A DNA stretch of 64,000 nucleotides from Gracilibacillus dipsosauri (GCF_003176895.1 NZ_QGTD01000021.1:176919-240918), one strand, 5' to 3'. Shown: positions 1-8,888, numbered from the stretch's first letter. Translations and numbers: made by a program. The notes: a model not told the origin generated them from the sequence alone.

Positions 1-2
1 CT

Positions 3-1340
3 TCAAATACTTTAGCATATGGGGAACATATTTATCTGCAAGCAAGAGGAAATAAGGAGCTTCCTTCTATTATAAGAGCATTAAATGGTGGCTATCTTTC
101 AGCCAAATTGGCAGGCGATGTATATCGAAATCCAGAATCGTTACCAACCGGATCTAACGTCTATCAATTTGATCCCCGTTCTGTACCTAGCTCTTCTGCC
201 ATTAATAGAGGCAAAGAGATAGCAGAAGCAACACTAGCACAATATTATGAAGCAAATGGACGAATTCCTCACACGGTGGCCTGCGTACTCTGGGGTGTTG
301 AAACCTCCAGAACCCAAGGTGAGACCATTGGACAGATTCTCGCATATGTTGGAGCAAAAGCAGTAAAACGCTCTGATGCTACCAATATGACTTTTGAGCT
401 CATACCACTTGCTGAGCTAGGGAGACCAAGAATAAATGTAGCAATTAGTATATCCGGCGTTTTTCGCGATTTATTTCCGAATGCTATAGAGGAATTGAAC
501 AACCTGTTTCAAAAAATTTCACTTGCAAATGAAGAGGAAGATAATAATTTCTTCAAATCCTTAACCTTAAAAATCAAAAAGGCATTGTTGAGGGAAGGAT
601 ATACAGAAGATGATGCGTTTGATTTGGCAACTTCACGAATTTTCGGGCCTAGAGCGGGTGAGTATGGGACTGGAATTAATCATATGATCGAGGGTGGCAA
701 TTGGGATAACGAAGAGGAATTAGGTGAGATGTACAAACACCACAGTCACTATGTCTATAGTAAAGTAAGAAGGGGGGAAAGCTTTCCTTCGTTATATGAT
801 GTGAATATGGAAGCAGCTGATGTTGTATCACAGTTACGTGCAAGTCATGAATACGAAATTACTGATTTAGATGATTATTACAATTTTTTTGGTGGATTGT
901 CCAAATCTATTGAAAAAGTTAAAGGTAGGAAGGTTGATATTTATATAACAGATACAACTCAAATAACTCCTCACACAGAGAGTGTTAAGTATGCTATTAA
1001 TCGTGGGGTTAGAACACGCTTAACTAACCCAAAATGGATAGAAGGATTGCTTAAGCACCCATATCATGGTGTACAACATATGGCTAAAAAGACAGAGAAT
1101 TTACTAGGATTAGCCGCAACTACTAATCAAGTGGAGGATTGGGTTTTTTCTAATATTCATGACACTTACGTAAGAGATGAAACATTACAAGAGAGGATTC
1201 GTCAAGCAAATTCTCATGCCTATCGTCAGTTATTAGGAACTTTGGTTGAGGTGACAGAGCGCGGTTATTGGAAGCCTACAGAAGAACAATGGCAAAATCT
1301 AAAAGAAGCCTTTTTAGAAACAGAAGCCTCGATGGAATGA
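3..1340 (+). CDS. CobN/ChlH-like metal chelatase large subunit, C-terminal part (cut by window edge)
   Basis: The reading frame is open from the left edge, so the N-terminal part lies outside and about 445 residues are visible. The sequence matches the C-terminal region of CobN / magnesium-chelatase H: a GRPRINVAISISGVFRDLF block and an FGPRAGEYGTGIN block, both typical of this family. Known members are ATP-dependent chelatase large subunits that insert Co or Mg into tetrapyrroles. No cobalamin or tetrapyrrole gene is in the window. The gene directly precedes a Zur-type promoter and a COG0523 cluster, which suggests a role in metal supply under zinc limitation (inference). Its own promoter is not visible. 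The family call is firm; metal and substrate are unknown. Confidence 0.85.
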   Translation, partial: SNTLAYGEHIYLQARGNKELPSIIRALNGGYLSAKLAGDVYRNPESLPTGSNVYQFDPRSVPSSSAINRGKEIAEATLAQYYEANGRIPHTVACVLWGVETSRTQGETIGQILAYVGAKAVKRSDATNMTFELIPLAELGRPRINVAISISGVFRDLFPNAIEELNNLFQKISLANEEEDNNFFKSLTLKIKKALLREGYTEDDAFDLATSRIFGPRAGEYGTGINHMIEGGNWDNEEELGEMYKHHSHYVYSKVRRGESFPSLYDVNMEAADVVSQLRASHEYEITDLDDYYNFFGGLSKSIEKVKGRKVDIYITDTTQITPHTESVKYAINRGVRTRLTNPKWIEGLLKHPYHGVQHMAKKTENLLGLAATTNQVEDWVFSNIHDTYVRDETLQERIRQANSHAYRQLLGTLVEVTERGYWKPTEEQWQNLKEAFLETEASME

Positions 1341-1366
1341 GCACGAGATTATTTTCATCCAGTAAA

Positions 1367-1432
1367 TCGTAATCATTACTATTTACATTATTAAAAAGTT
1401 GTTATATAATGTTCAATGCGTAATCATTACGA
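1367..1432 (+). promoter_or_regulatory. SigA promoter flanked by two Zur-type operators
   Basis: A TTTACA -35 (1382-1387) and TATAAT -10 (1405-1410) are spaced by 17 bp. TCGTAATCATTACTA at 1367-1381 abuts the -35, and GCGTAATCATTACGA at 1418-1432 covers the expected start of transcription. Both match the Bacillus Zur box TCGTAAT-N-ATTACGA (13/15 and 14/15). Zur with zinc bound would block this promoter and release it on zinc starvation. It drives the S14 paralogue and possibly the genes beyond its terminator. Confidence 0.88.
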
Positions 1433-1486
1433 TTTAATAGAGGTTTTGATATAAAAGATAAAAAATATAGAAAGGAGTTAGTCAAA

Positions 1487-1756
1487 ATGGCTAAAAAATC
1501 TAAAATTGCAAAAGCAAAAAAACGCCAAAAAATGGTGGAACAATATGCTGCCTTAAGAAAAGAGTTAAAAGCAAAGGGCGATTATGAAGCTCTTCGTAAG
1601 TTACCACGAGACTCATCACCAACTCGTTTAAAAAACCGTTGCGAGATTACTGGAAGACCACGTGGCTATATGAGAAAATTCAACATGTCACGCATTGCCT
1701 TTAGAGAGTATGCACATAAAGGACAAATTCCCGGCGTGAAAAAATCTAGTTGGTAA
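1487..1756 (+). CDS. rpsN: Zinc-independent 30S ribosomal protein S14 (89 aa paralogue)
   Basis: This is the long C-minus form of S14. It has 89 residues and a single cysteine ([12 protein letters not shown]), lacking the two CxxC pairs that hold zinc in the 61-residue housekeeping form. In B. subtilis the same type (RpsNB/YhzA) is Zur-repressed and replaces the zinc form in new ribosomes when zinc is short. It sits directly behind two Zur-type boxes, with AGGAGT ahead of the ATG, and is followed by a terminator. The paralogue status fits, although the housekeeping copy is not in this window. Confidence 0.95.
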   Translation: MAKKSKIAKAKKRQKMVEQYAALRKELKAKGDYEALRKLPRDSSPTRLKNRCEITGRPRGYMRKFNMSRIAFREYAHKGQIPGVKKSSW

Positions 1757-1783
1757 TGGCACATGTAGAGAATGAAATAAGTA

Positions 1784-1820
1784 ACAGGGACATCTCGAAG
1801 TGTTGTCCCTGTATTATTTT
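1784..1820 (+). terminator. Rho-independent terminator after rpsN
   Basis: ACAGGGACA (1784-1792) pairs with TGTCCCTGT (1804-1812), a perfect 9-bp stem with an 11-nt loop, followed by ATTATTTTTG. The U-run is modest, so read-through into the GTPase gene is possible. Confidence 0.8.
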
Positions 1821-1860
1821 TGATATACAGAAACGTATATAGCAAGAGGAGGAAAGCCCA

Positions 1861-2826
1861 TTGTCAACAGAACAAACGATTCCAGTAACCATTTTAACTG
1901 GTTTTTTAGGTGCAGGAAAAACAACATTGCTTAATCACTTATTAAAGGGCATGTCTGACCAAAAAATTGCGGTCATCATCAATGAATTTGGCGACACATC
2001 CATTGACAGTCACTTGGTAGTGTCAACGAAGGAAGAAATTATCGAAATTAACAGTGGTTGTATTTGCTGTAATGTACGAGGTGATTTAATAAACATCTTA
2101 AGTAATCTGATAAAGCAAGAAGAAAACATCGATCGCATTGTCATTGAGACAACAGGTATGGCTAATCCAGCTCCGATTATTCAAACCTTCCTAATGGATG
2201 AACAAACAGCAATGGCATTTGAAATAGATAGTGTGATTACGATGGTTGATGCCAAGCATATCTGGCAACATTTAAAGGAAGAAGAACCCGGGCAACAAAT
2301 CGCTTTTGCAGATGTCCTGCTATTAAATAAAATGGATTTGATCACAGAAAATGAAAAGAAAGAACTGGAACAACAACTGATTAACATGAATCCACATGCA
2401 AAACAGGTATACACTACCTATGCAAATATAGACAGCCGAGATTTAATAGGGAAGAGATCCTTTGATTTAGATAATATATTAAACATAGATCCCAATCTAT
2501 TAGTTGAAACACATCACCATCATCATAATGATCAAATCACTTCCTTTGTTTTTCGAGAGGATCGTCCGCTTGATCTAGATAAAGTGAATCATTGGTTTGC
2601 CTATTTAGTTCAATTTAAAGGTGAACATTTATATCGATATAAAGGTGTCCTCTATATAAAACAATTGGAGAAAAGAGTTGTTTTTCAAGGTGTACATATG
2701 CTGTTTGCAGGTACAGAGGGAGTTGCATGGGCGAACGACGAAAAACGACAAAGTGAGATAGTATTTATTGGCAAGGAACTCAACTATCGAGAGCTAGCAA
2801 AGGGATTTCAATATTGTTTAGCTTAA
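1861..2826 (+). CDS. COG0523 (CobW/YjiA-like) metallochaperone GTPase
   Basis: A P-loop GTPase of the G3E family with 321 residues. The Walker A GFLGAGKT is at residues 14-21, the diagnostic metal-binding CICC motif at 67-70 and the G4 motif NKMD at 156-159. A run of five histidines (218-222) in the linker before the C-terminal CobW domain is a likely zinc-binding loop. COG0523 proteins deliver metal, often zinc, to client enzymes in a GTP-dependent way. The TTG start is supported by AGAGGAGGAAAG about 8 nt upstream. It is clearly shorter than, and diverged from, the two ZagA-like paralogues further on, so it may serve a different client. The client is unknown. Confidence 0.9.
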   Translation: MSTEQTIPVTILTGFLGAGKTTLLNHLLKGMSDQKIAVIINEFGDTSIDSHLVVSTKEEIIEINSGCICCNVRGDLINILSNLIKQEENIDRIVIETTGMANPAPIIQTFLMDEQTAMAFEIDSVITMVDAKHIWQHLKEEEPGQQIAFADVLLLNKMDLITENEKKELEQQLINMNPHAKQVYTTYANIDSRDLIGKRSFDLDNILNIDPNLLVETHHHHHNDQITSFVFREDRPLDLDKVNHWFAYLVQFKGEHLYRYKGVLYIKQLEKRVVFQGVHMLFAGTEGVAWANDEKRQSEIVFIGKELNYRELAKGFQYCLA

Positions 2827-2840
2827 TTTTGCGATGTAAA

Positions 2841-2855
2841 TCGTAATTATTATTA
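2841..2855 (+). promoter_or_regulatory. Degenerate Zur-type box
   Basis: TCGTAATTATTATTA matches 13 of 15 positions of TCGTAAT-N-ATTACGA. It sits in the short gap just before the flavoprotein start, with TAAA on its 5' side as in the strong upstream box. I could not find a convincing -35/-10 pair here, so it may modulate a weak internal promoter. Confidence 0.5.
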
Positions 2856-2873
2856 TTTATAAGGGTGGTAACT

Positions 2874-3986
2874 GTGAATAACATTCATGATGTCATTATT
2901 GTAGGTGCTGGTCCTTCCGGCATTGGTATCGCAGCTTTATTACAACAAATGGAATGTACATCTTATTTGATTTTAGAAAAAGAAGAGGTAGGAGCTTCTT
3001 TTCTCCAGTGGCCAAAAGAAATGCGGTTCATTACACCTTCCTTTCCAGCACAAGGGTTTGGTCAGACGGATTTAAATGCGATTGTTCCGAAAACCTCACC
3101 AGCTTACACGTTAGATATGGAGCATCCTACTGGTGAAGCGTATGCTGAATACCTTGATGTGGTTGCAGATCATTTCGCTTTACCTATTAGAGAAGGAGTC
3201 CAGGTAAATCATATCGATAAAAACGATGGTATTTTTTCGATAGATACGACACAGGGAATTTATCAAAGTCGCTTTGTTGTTTGGGCGGCTGGGCAATACC
3301 AATATCCCAATTTAAATCCTTTTTCTGGTGCCGAGCTTGGTGTGCATAATAGCTTAATTCCATCATGGCGAGAAATGGAAGGGGATGATTTCATTATAAT
3401 CGGGGGCTATGAAAGTGGGATGGATGCGGCATTCCATTTAGGGTGTTTGGGTAAGAGAGCTACTTTAATAGCTAAAACGAATACTTGGGAAATAGATGAT
3501 AGTGATCCTAGTGTTGCTCTATCACCTTACACATATAGTCGTATTCGTCATTTGTTAGTCTCTGATTTGTTTACAGTGGTTGGCAACACATCTGTCACAG
3601 GTATAAAGTCAGTGGCTTCGGGTTATGACATCTATACAAATAAAGGAAAAGTTTTCTCTACAGCGGTGAAGCCGATATTAGCTACTGGTTTCTCAGGGAG
3701 TACAACCAAGATAGAAAATCTTGTGACACGTGGAAAACATGGGGAAGTACTTGTCAATGATAAAGATGAATCTGTAGTGACTACTGGCTTATTTCTAGCA
3801 GGACCGGAACTTCGTCACGATGATCATATTTTTTGCTATATTTACAAGTTTCGCCAGCGCTTTGCTGTAATAGCGGAAATGATTGGCCAACATTTAGGCT
3901 TAGACTTATCTATATTAGAGGAGTATAAACGAGAGAACTTTTATCTTGATGATCTTTCGATGTGTGGGGAGAGGTGTCAATGCTAG
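2874..3986 (+). CDS. FAD/NAD(P)-dependent oxidoreductase of the zinc cluster
   Basis: A class-B-type flavoprotein of about 370 residues. An N-terminal dinucleotide fold (VIIVGAGPSGIG) is followed by a GASFLQWP segment and a second nucleotide-binding motif (IIIGGYESGMDAA). It resembles monooxygenase/CzcO-like and YpdA-like oxidoreductases. The protein ends in a cysteine-rich tail, MCGERCQC. GTG at 2874 is preferred over the GTG nine bases upstream because AAGGGTGG lies about 6 nt before it. A degenerate Zur box precedes the gene and its stop overlaps the next start (ATGCTAG), so it is co-translated with the FeoB-like permease. Substrate unknown; a redox role linked to metal uptake or a metal-binding tail is an inference. 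Confidence 0.8.
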   Translation: MNNIHDVIIVGAGPSGIGIAALLQQMECTSYLILEKEEVGASFLQWPKEMRFITPSFPAQGFGQTDLNAIVPKTSPAYTLDMEHPTGEAYAEYLDVVADHFALPIREGVQVNHIDKNDGIFSIDTTQGIYQSRFVVWAAGQYQYPNLNPFSGAELGVHNSLIPSWREMEGDDFIIIGGYESGMDAAFHLGCLGKRATLIAKTNTWEIDDSDPSVALSPYTYSRIRHLLVSDLFTVVGNTSVTGIKSVASGYDIYTNKGKVFSTAVKPILATGFSGSTTKIENLVTRGKHGEVLVNDKDESVVTTGLFLAGPELRHDDHIFCYIYKFRQRFAVIAEMIGQHLGLDLSILEEYKRENFYLDDLSMCGERCQC

Positions 3987-5653
3987 AGTGCGTGCAGTCT
4001 TCGCCTTCTCGTCCAATAGATGTGTTGCTAGTAGGTTGTGAATCTGTTGGGAAATCGGGATTGTTTCGTCATTTGACTGGCGAAAAAAGAGCGCTGACAA
4101 GTAATGTAAAAGGTTCTACAATAGCTGCGTTAACTGCACCATGTAAATTAAATAGCAAATTGAGATTAACAGACTTGCCAGGACTTCAATTCGATATGGA
4201 TAGTAAAAGTACACAGCTTACTTTAGATCGTATAGAAGAAGAACAAATCCTGCTATTAGTTGTGAAAGCAACAGAACTGAAAGAGGAATTAACCCTACTA
4301 CAGAAGGAATTGAATTTGAAAGGTAAAAAAGTAGCTATCGTCGCAACACATCAGGATAAGTACTTACCTTCTAATGCTGAACAAAATAGAGTGCACGAAC
4401 TGTTACAAGTACCAGTTGTCTGGATTAATGCCAGAAGGATGAATCAAGCAGAACAGGAAAAAGTAATCACATGTATCGAACATGCCAAGACTTGGGCTGT
4501 TACAGCGAGTATTCTTCATTTTCTGCCTTCATCACCTAATCCTGTTAATAAACTGATTCCAATTCTTCGCTTGAGGGTAATAGGTCCAATATTAGCTTGC
4601 CTTATGATTCTAGCAATGTTTGCCTTGCCAGTTTATGTAGCCTATTTATTTGTCAGCTGGTTAGAGCCGATTACAGAACAGTATCTACTTACACCGATAA
4701 CTGCATGGTTGGAGCAGATACCTGCCTTTTTAGCGAAAATATTGGTCGGTGATTATGGATTAATTACCCTAGGCTGGTACTCCTTCCTCTGGGCGTTTCC
4801 TGTTGTCTTCTTGATCAGCATAACCACGACTATCACAGAAGAGACGGGTATACAAGAACACTTAACGAATGCTTTAGATCCATGGCTCCGTAAAATCGGA
4901 TTAACAGGAAGAGATTTGCTTCCTGTCATCACTGGGTTCGGTTGTAATGTTGTCGCAGTCATGCAAAGTAGAAGCTGTAGTAGCTGTACCCGAATATCTT
5001 GTGTTTCCTTGCTTGCTTTTGGTTCAGCCTGCAGTTATCAAATAGGAGCTACCTTATCTATTTTTAATGCAGCACATGCTCCGGTTTTATTTATTCCTTA
5101 TTTGTTCTTTCTATTTATTGTAGGAGCTATTCATACAAGGATTTGGAACAAAAATGCTACGAATGAGCTAACTCGTATCACTCCCTTGCCTTATCTACAA
5201 GGAATCAATTGGAGTGCATTTCGGTGGAAGGTTTCTGGTGTTATTAAACAATTTTTATTCCAAGCTATGCCGATTTTCTTGTTGATATGTTTGCTTGCCT
5301 CTGTACTGGAAATAGTAGGGATATTATCGATTTTGAGATGGCTTGCAATGCCATTATTATATCTATTTTCAATACCGACAGATGCAGCACCTGGATTGAT
5401 TTTTTCTTTTATTAGAAAGGATGGCTTACTTGTCTTAAATGAGGGGCAGGGCAGTTTATTAATGGAGATGTCGATCAGTCAAATATTTATACTCGTTTAC
5501 TTGGCATCAACACTATCAGCTTGCCTTGTTACATTATTTACTATCGGTAAAGAATTAAGCTGGAAGCATACTATATCAATTGCGTGGAAGCAAATGCTGA
5601 CAAGTGTTGTTAGTGCAGCTTTTCTTGCTGCAGGACTATATTTCTTATCATAA
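3980..5653 (+). CDS. FeoB-like GTPase-permease (putative divalent metal transporter)
   Basis: An N-terminal G domain (G1 GCESVGKS, G3 DLPG, G4-like THQDK) is fused to a membrane part with two Gate/nucleoside-recognition repeats, about 557 residues. That is shorter than typical FeoB (650-770). The block LLPVITGFGCNV aligns with the FeoB GFGCNVPA region, followed by a cysteine-rich SCSSCTRISC stretch and FGSACSYQIG where FeoB has its SCSARLP motif. FeoB proteins import Fe(II); the setting among COG0523 GTPases and Zur-type sites points to zinc or another metal (inference). No feoA is nearby. ATG at 3980 is chosen because GGGAGAGG precedes it; an in-frame GTG lies 18 bases upstream. Confidence 0.8.
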   Translation: MLECVQSSPSRPIDVLLVGCESVGKSGLFRHLTGEKRALTSNVKGSTIAALTAPCKLNSKLRLTDLPGLQFDMDSKSTQLTLDRIEEEQILLLVVKATELKEELTLLQKELNLKGKKVAIVATHQDKYLPSNAEQNRVHELLQVPVVWINARRMNQAEQEKVITCIEHAKTWAVTASILHFLPSSPNPVNKLIPILRLRVIGPILACLMILAMFALPVYVAYLFVSWLEPITEQYLLTPITAWLEQIPAFLAKILVGDYGLITLGWYSFLWAFPVVFLISITTTITEETGIQEHLTNALDPWLRKIGLTGRDLLPVITGFGCNVVAVMQSRSCSSCTRISCVSLLAFGSACSYQIGATLSIFNAAHAPVLFIPYLFFLFIVGAIHTRIWNKNATNELTRITPLPYLQGINWSAFRWKVSGVIKQFLFQAMPIFLLICLLASVLEIVGILSILRWLAMPLLYLFSIPTDAAPGLIFSFIRKDGLLVLNEGQGSLLMEMSISQIFILVYLASTLSACLVTLFTIGKELSWKHTISIAWKQMLTSVVSAAFLAAGLYFLS

Positions 5654-5671
5654 AAAAAGGAGGAGTAGCAG

Positions 5672-6862
5672 ATGAAAAAGATTCCTGTTACTGTACTAAG
5701 TGGATATTTAGGTGCTGGTAAAACAACGTTATTAAATCATGTCTTACATAATCGAGAAGGATTGAAGGTGGCAGTGATTGTCAATGACATGAGTGAAGTC
5801 AATATTGATAGTGAGCTTGTTCAATCGCAAGGTGGCTTTTCCCGTACAGAAGAGAAATTAGTAGAAATGTCTAATGGTTGTATTTGCTGTACATTACGAG
5901 AAGATTTATTGGTAGAAGTGGAGCGACTCGTGAAAAAAGGGGATGTTGATTATATTTTGATTGAATCATCAGGAATTAGTGAGCCTGTCCCGGTTGCACA
6001 AACCTTCTCTTATATTGATAAAGAAATGGGGATTGATTTAACGAAATATTGTCGCTTGGATACGATGGTTACCGTTGTTGATGCTAATCGTTTCTGGCAT
6101 GATTTTGGTTCAGGAGACAGCTTGCTGGAGAGACAACAAGCAGTAGGTGAGGAAGATACGCGTAATATTGCCGATTTGTTACTTGACCAAATTGAATTTT
6201 GTAATGTTCTTGTTTTGAATAAGACAGATTTAGTTAAAGATGTAGATTTACAGAAGCTAGAGAAAGTCATTCGAAAGTTACAGCCTGAAGCGAAAATTAT
6301 CCGTACAGTTCATAGTAGGGTAGATCCAAAAGAAATAGTAAATACACGTTTGTTTGACTTTGAAAGAGCTAGTGAATCGGCAGGCTGGTTGAAGGAACTT
6401 AATGCAGGAGTAGAAAATCATACCCCTGAAACAGAGGAGTACGGCATTGGTTCATTCGTCTATACATCCAGACTTCCTTTTCACACGGAACGATTAGTGA
6501 GCTGGTATCAAGATCTACCGAAAGAAATTGTTCGGGTAAAAGGTGTGATGTGGTGTGCGACTCATAATGATTTAGCTTTATTGCTATCACAAGCTGGTCC
6601 ATCAGTGTCGGTTGAACCGTTAGCCTATTGGGTAGCTTCCTTATCAAAAGGTCAACAAAAGGAAATTTTAAGGAATAATCCTGAAGTCAAAGATTTATGG
6701 GATCCTCAATATGGAGATCGTCATACAAAGCTTGTATTTATCGGAATGGACTTAGATGTTAAGGAGATAACTAGTGAGCTAGATCATTGTCTATTAACAG
6801 AGTCAGAGATGTCGGAAGACTGGTCACGATTTAGAAACCCATACAATTGGCGAATTTCGTAA
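5672..6862 (+). CDS. zagA: ZagA/YciC-like COG0523 GTPase, copy 1
   Basis: 396 residues, the length of B. subtilis ZagA (YciC, 397). Walker A GYLGAGKT is at 11-18, CICC at 70-73, NKTD follows, and the C-terminal CobW domain contains the VRVKGVMWC and LVFIGM blocks. In B. subtilis this Zur-repressed GTPase keeps zinc-dependent enzymes such as FolE working in low zinc. AAAGGAGGAG lies just ahead of the ATG and the gene follows the FeoB-like gene by 18 bp, so it is in the same transcription unit. It is clearly paralogous to the gene starting at 7571. The gene name rests on family and length only. Confidence 0.85.
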   Translation: MKKIPVTVLSGYLGAGKTTLLNHVLHNREGLKVAVIVNDMSEVNIDSELVQSQGGFSRTEEKLVEMSNGCICCTLREDLLVEVERLVKKGDVDYILIESSGISEPVPVAQTFSYIDKEMGIDLTKYCRLDTMVTVVDANRFWHDFGSGDSLLERQQAVGEEDTRNIADLLLDQIEFCNVLVLNKTDLVKDVDLQKLEKVIRKLQPEAKIIRTVHSRVDPKEIVNTRLFDFERASESAGWLKELNAGVENHTPETEEYGIGSFVYTSRLPFHTERLVSWYQDLPKEIVRVKGVMWCATHNDLALLLSQAGPSVSVEPLAYWVASLSKGQQKEILRNNPEVKDLWDPQYGDRHTKLVFIGMDLDVKEITSELDHCLLTESEMSEDWSRFRNPYNWRIS

Positions 6863-6878
6863 TCAGGGGTGAGAACAG

Positions 6879-7409
6879 GTGATTTTATCAGGAAGAACGA
6901 TTAAACAATTAATATATGAGGAACAAGTGGGTATTACTCCTTTTGAGGACTTAAATATACAACCAGCGTCTATTGATCTATGTTTAGGAAAGCATTTTTT
7001 AGTAGTGGATGATATGTCTACTCCTTTTTTATCCGTCAACGAACCGGCAAATTATCATGAAATGCAAGTAACAGATGGAGAAGTTATCACGATTCCACCT
7101 AAAACCTTTCTATTAGGAACAACGTTAGAGCAAATTCGCTTGCCTAACAATTTAACGGCCTTTGTTGAAGGGAGAAGTTCTATCGGAAGACTTGGTGTTT
7201 TTATTCAAAACGCAGGATGGATCGATCCGGGCTTCTCTGGCCAGATCACCTTAGAGTTATTTAATGCAAATCGTGTCTCTGTTCAATTAAAAGTCGGGAT
7301 GCGGGTCTGTCAATTGGTTATAGCGCATGTTGATCAAGCTACAGAAGGATATAGCGGAAAGTATTTATTTCAAGAAGGGGCCACAGCTAGTCGGGTATAT
7401 TTGGATTAA
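6879..7409 (+). CDS. dcd: dCTP deaminase (Dcd)
   Basis: A 176-residue dUTPase-fold protein that converts dCTP to dUTP and ammonia without a metal in the active site. The signature GRSSIGRLGV is at residues 98-107 and the catalytic glutamate at about 126 (TLELFN). It starts with GTG behind GGGGTGAG and lies 16 bp after the ZagA-like gene. Bacillus species usually make dUMP with the zinc-dependent dCMP deaminase (ComEB), so a zinc-free deaminase inside a zinc-limitation cluster may be a bypass (inference). The enzyme call is strong; the regulatory link rests on position. Confidence 0.88.
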   Translation: MILSGRTIKQLIYEEQVGITPFEDLNIQPASIDLCLGKHFLVVDDMSTPFLSVNEPANYHEMQVTDGEVITIPPKTFLLGTTLEQIRLPNNLTAFVEGRSSIGRLGVFIQNAGWIDPGFSGQITLELFNANRVSVQLKVGMRVCQLVIAHVDQATEGYSGKYLFQEGATASRVYLD

Positions 7410-7570
7410 GGCGAAGAAGGCAGAGCAATACATGTTTTACAGGTAGATCTCTTGGATAGGAGAAATTTCGAAAAATATGTTGGTACTTTTGCCTGGAAGT
7501 CTCAATAAATATCGCAGGTGATAGGAAAACAGCTGAACCCATTACACTAAACGATTAGGAGGTAAAGAGA

Positions 7571-8758
7571 TTGAAAAATAAAATACCAGTTACCGTGCTA
7601 AGTGGTTATTTGGGGGCAGGAAAAACCACTTTATTAAATCATTTGTTACACAATAGAGAGGATCTTAAAATAGCTGTAATAGTGAATGATATGAGTGAAG
7701 TGAACATAGATGCTGATATGGTGAAACAAGGTGGGTTCAGACGTGCTGAAGAGAAATTGGTCGAACTACAGAACGGATGCATTTGCTGTACATTAAGAGA
7801 AGATTTAATAAAAGAGGTAGAAAAGCTTTCTAGGCTGAATATCGATTATATTGTGATTGAGTCGACAGGGATATCAGAGCCAATTCCTGTTGCTCAAAGC
7901 TTTTCCTATGAGGATAAGGAGCTTGGAATCAACCTTGGCCAGCTATGTCGATTGGATACAATGGTGACGGTGGTCGATGCAAGTCGTTTTTGGGAGGATT
8001 ATGGATCAGGAGAAAGCTTACTTGATCGTAATCAAGGAGCAAATGAGGAAGATGCTAGAGAAGTAATTGATCTATTAATTGATCAAATAGAATTCGCAAA
8101 CGTTATCCTTTTAAATAAAGTGGATTTAGTAAAAAAATTGGATAAAGAAGCATTAATAGCAGTTCTGAAGCAATTAAACCCTGAAGCTCATATTATCGAC
8201 ACAACTTTTGGCAGAATTCCGCTGGATTCTGTCCTGAATACGGGATTGTTTGAATTTGAAAAAGCAAGCCAAGGAGCGGGATGGATCAAAGAACTAAATG
8301 AGGAACACGTACCTGAAAGTGAGGAGTACGGCATCTACTCCTTTGTTTACCGGAGGGACAGACCGTTCCACCCTGAACGGTGGATGAACTGGTTAGAAAA
8401 TTGGCCGACAGGTATTGTACGAGCCAAAGGATTCTTTTGGTTAGCTTCAAGAAATGAGATATCTGGTTTATTATCACAGGCTGGTACCTCCCTCTCTATT
8501 CAGGGTGTAGGAAAGTGGGTTGCCACTTATCCTGAAAAAGAACAAATGGAAGTTTTGAATAAGGAACCTGAGTTAGTGAAGCGCTGGGACGTGGAATATG
8601 GGGATCGTATGACGGAGTTAGTGTTTATCGGTATGAATATGGATGAAGAGGAGATCATTAAGGGATTGGATCAATGCTTGCTAACAGATGAAGAAATGAA
8701 ACAGGATTGGGATAAATTTAATGATCCATTGCCAGCATTTACTGAGAGTGGGCATTAA
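7571..8758 (+). CDS. ZagA/YciC-like COG0523 GTPase, copy 2
   Basis: 395 residues and collinear with the copy starting at 5672. Walker A GYLGAGKT is at 12-19, CICC at 70-73, NKVD follows, and the same C-terminal blocks are present. The TTG start is supported by TTAGGAGGT. A 160-bp gap of non-coding DNA separates it from dcd and holds no Zur box that I can recognise. The protein is full length with all motifs intact, so it should be functional. Two near-paralogues next to each other suggest local duplication followed by divergence. The downstream DNA is decayed and contains an ABC ATPase fragment that overlaps the end of this gene. Confidence 0.88.
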   Translation: MKNKIPVTVLSGYLGAGKTTLLNHLLHNREDLKIAVIVNDMSEVNIDADMVKQGGFRRAEEKLVELQNGCICCTLREDLIKEVEKLSRLNIDYIVIESTGISEPIPVAQSFSYEDKELGINLGQLCRLDTMVTVVDASRFWEDYGSGESLLDRNQGANEEDAREVIDLLIDQIEFANVILLNKVDLVKKLDKEALIAVLKQLNPEAHIIDTTFGRIPLDSVLNTGLFEFEKASQGAGWIKELNEEHVPESEEYGIYSFVYRRDRPFHPERWMNWLENWPTGIVRAKGFFWLASRNEISGLLSQAGTSLSIQGVGKWVATYPEKEQMEVLNKEPELVKRWDVEYGDRMTELVFIGMNMDEEEIIKGLDQCLLTDEEMKQDWDKFNDPLPAFTESGH

Positions 8759-8888
8759 AATTGTAGAAGTAAAAAACGGTTCTTTTAAATATGAAAAAGA
8801 GTGGACAATTAGTCTGTGAATTTTTCATATAGATAAGCGTCAATTCGTTGCATTGATTGGACCTAATGGTTCAGTAAAATCTACTTTG
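8748..8888 (+). pseudogene. Decayed N-terminal fragment of a metal-type ABC transporter ATPase
   Basis: Reading from a GTG that overlaps the end of the preceding gene gives [19 protein letters not shown], then an in-frame TGA (8817-8819), then FHIDKRQFVALIGPNGS. The typical Walker A GPNGSGKST is altered to GPNGSVKST, and homology stops right after it. The nonsense codon, the lost P-loop glycine and the missing rest of the domain all indicate a relic. The FVALIGPNGS style fits ZnuC- or FecE-like ATPases; zinc transport would suit the context but cannot be proved. Confidence 0.7.

Noticed and set aside
6857..6864. Possible Zur box before dcd
   Set aside because: Only one half-site (CGTAATCA) is present without its inverted partner.
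7410..7570. Regulatory site between dcd and the second ZagA-like gene
   Set aside because: I saw no palindrome, terminator or convincing promoter apart from the ribosome binding site.
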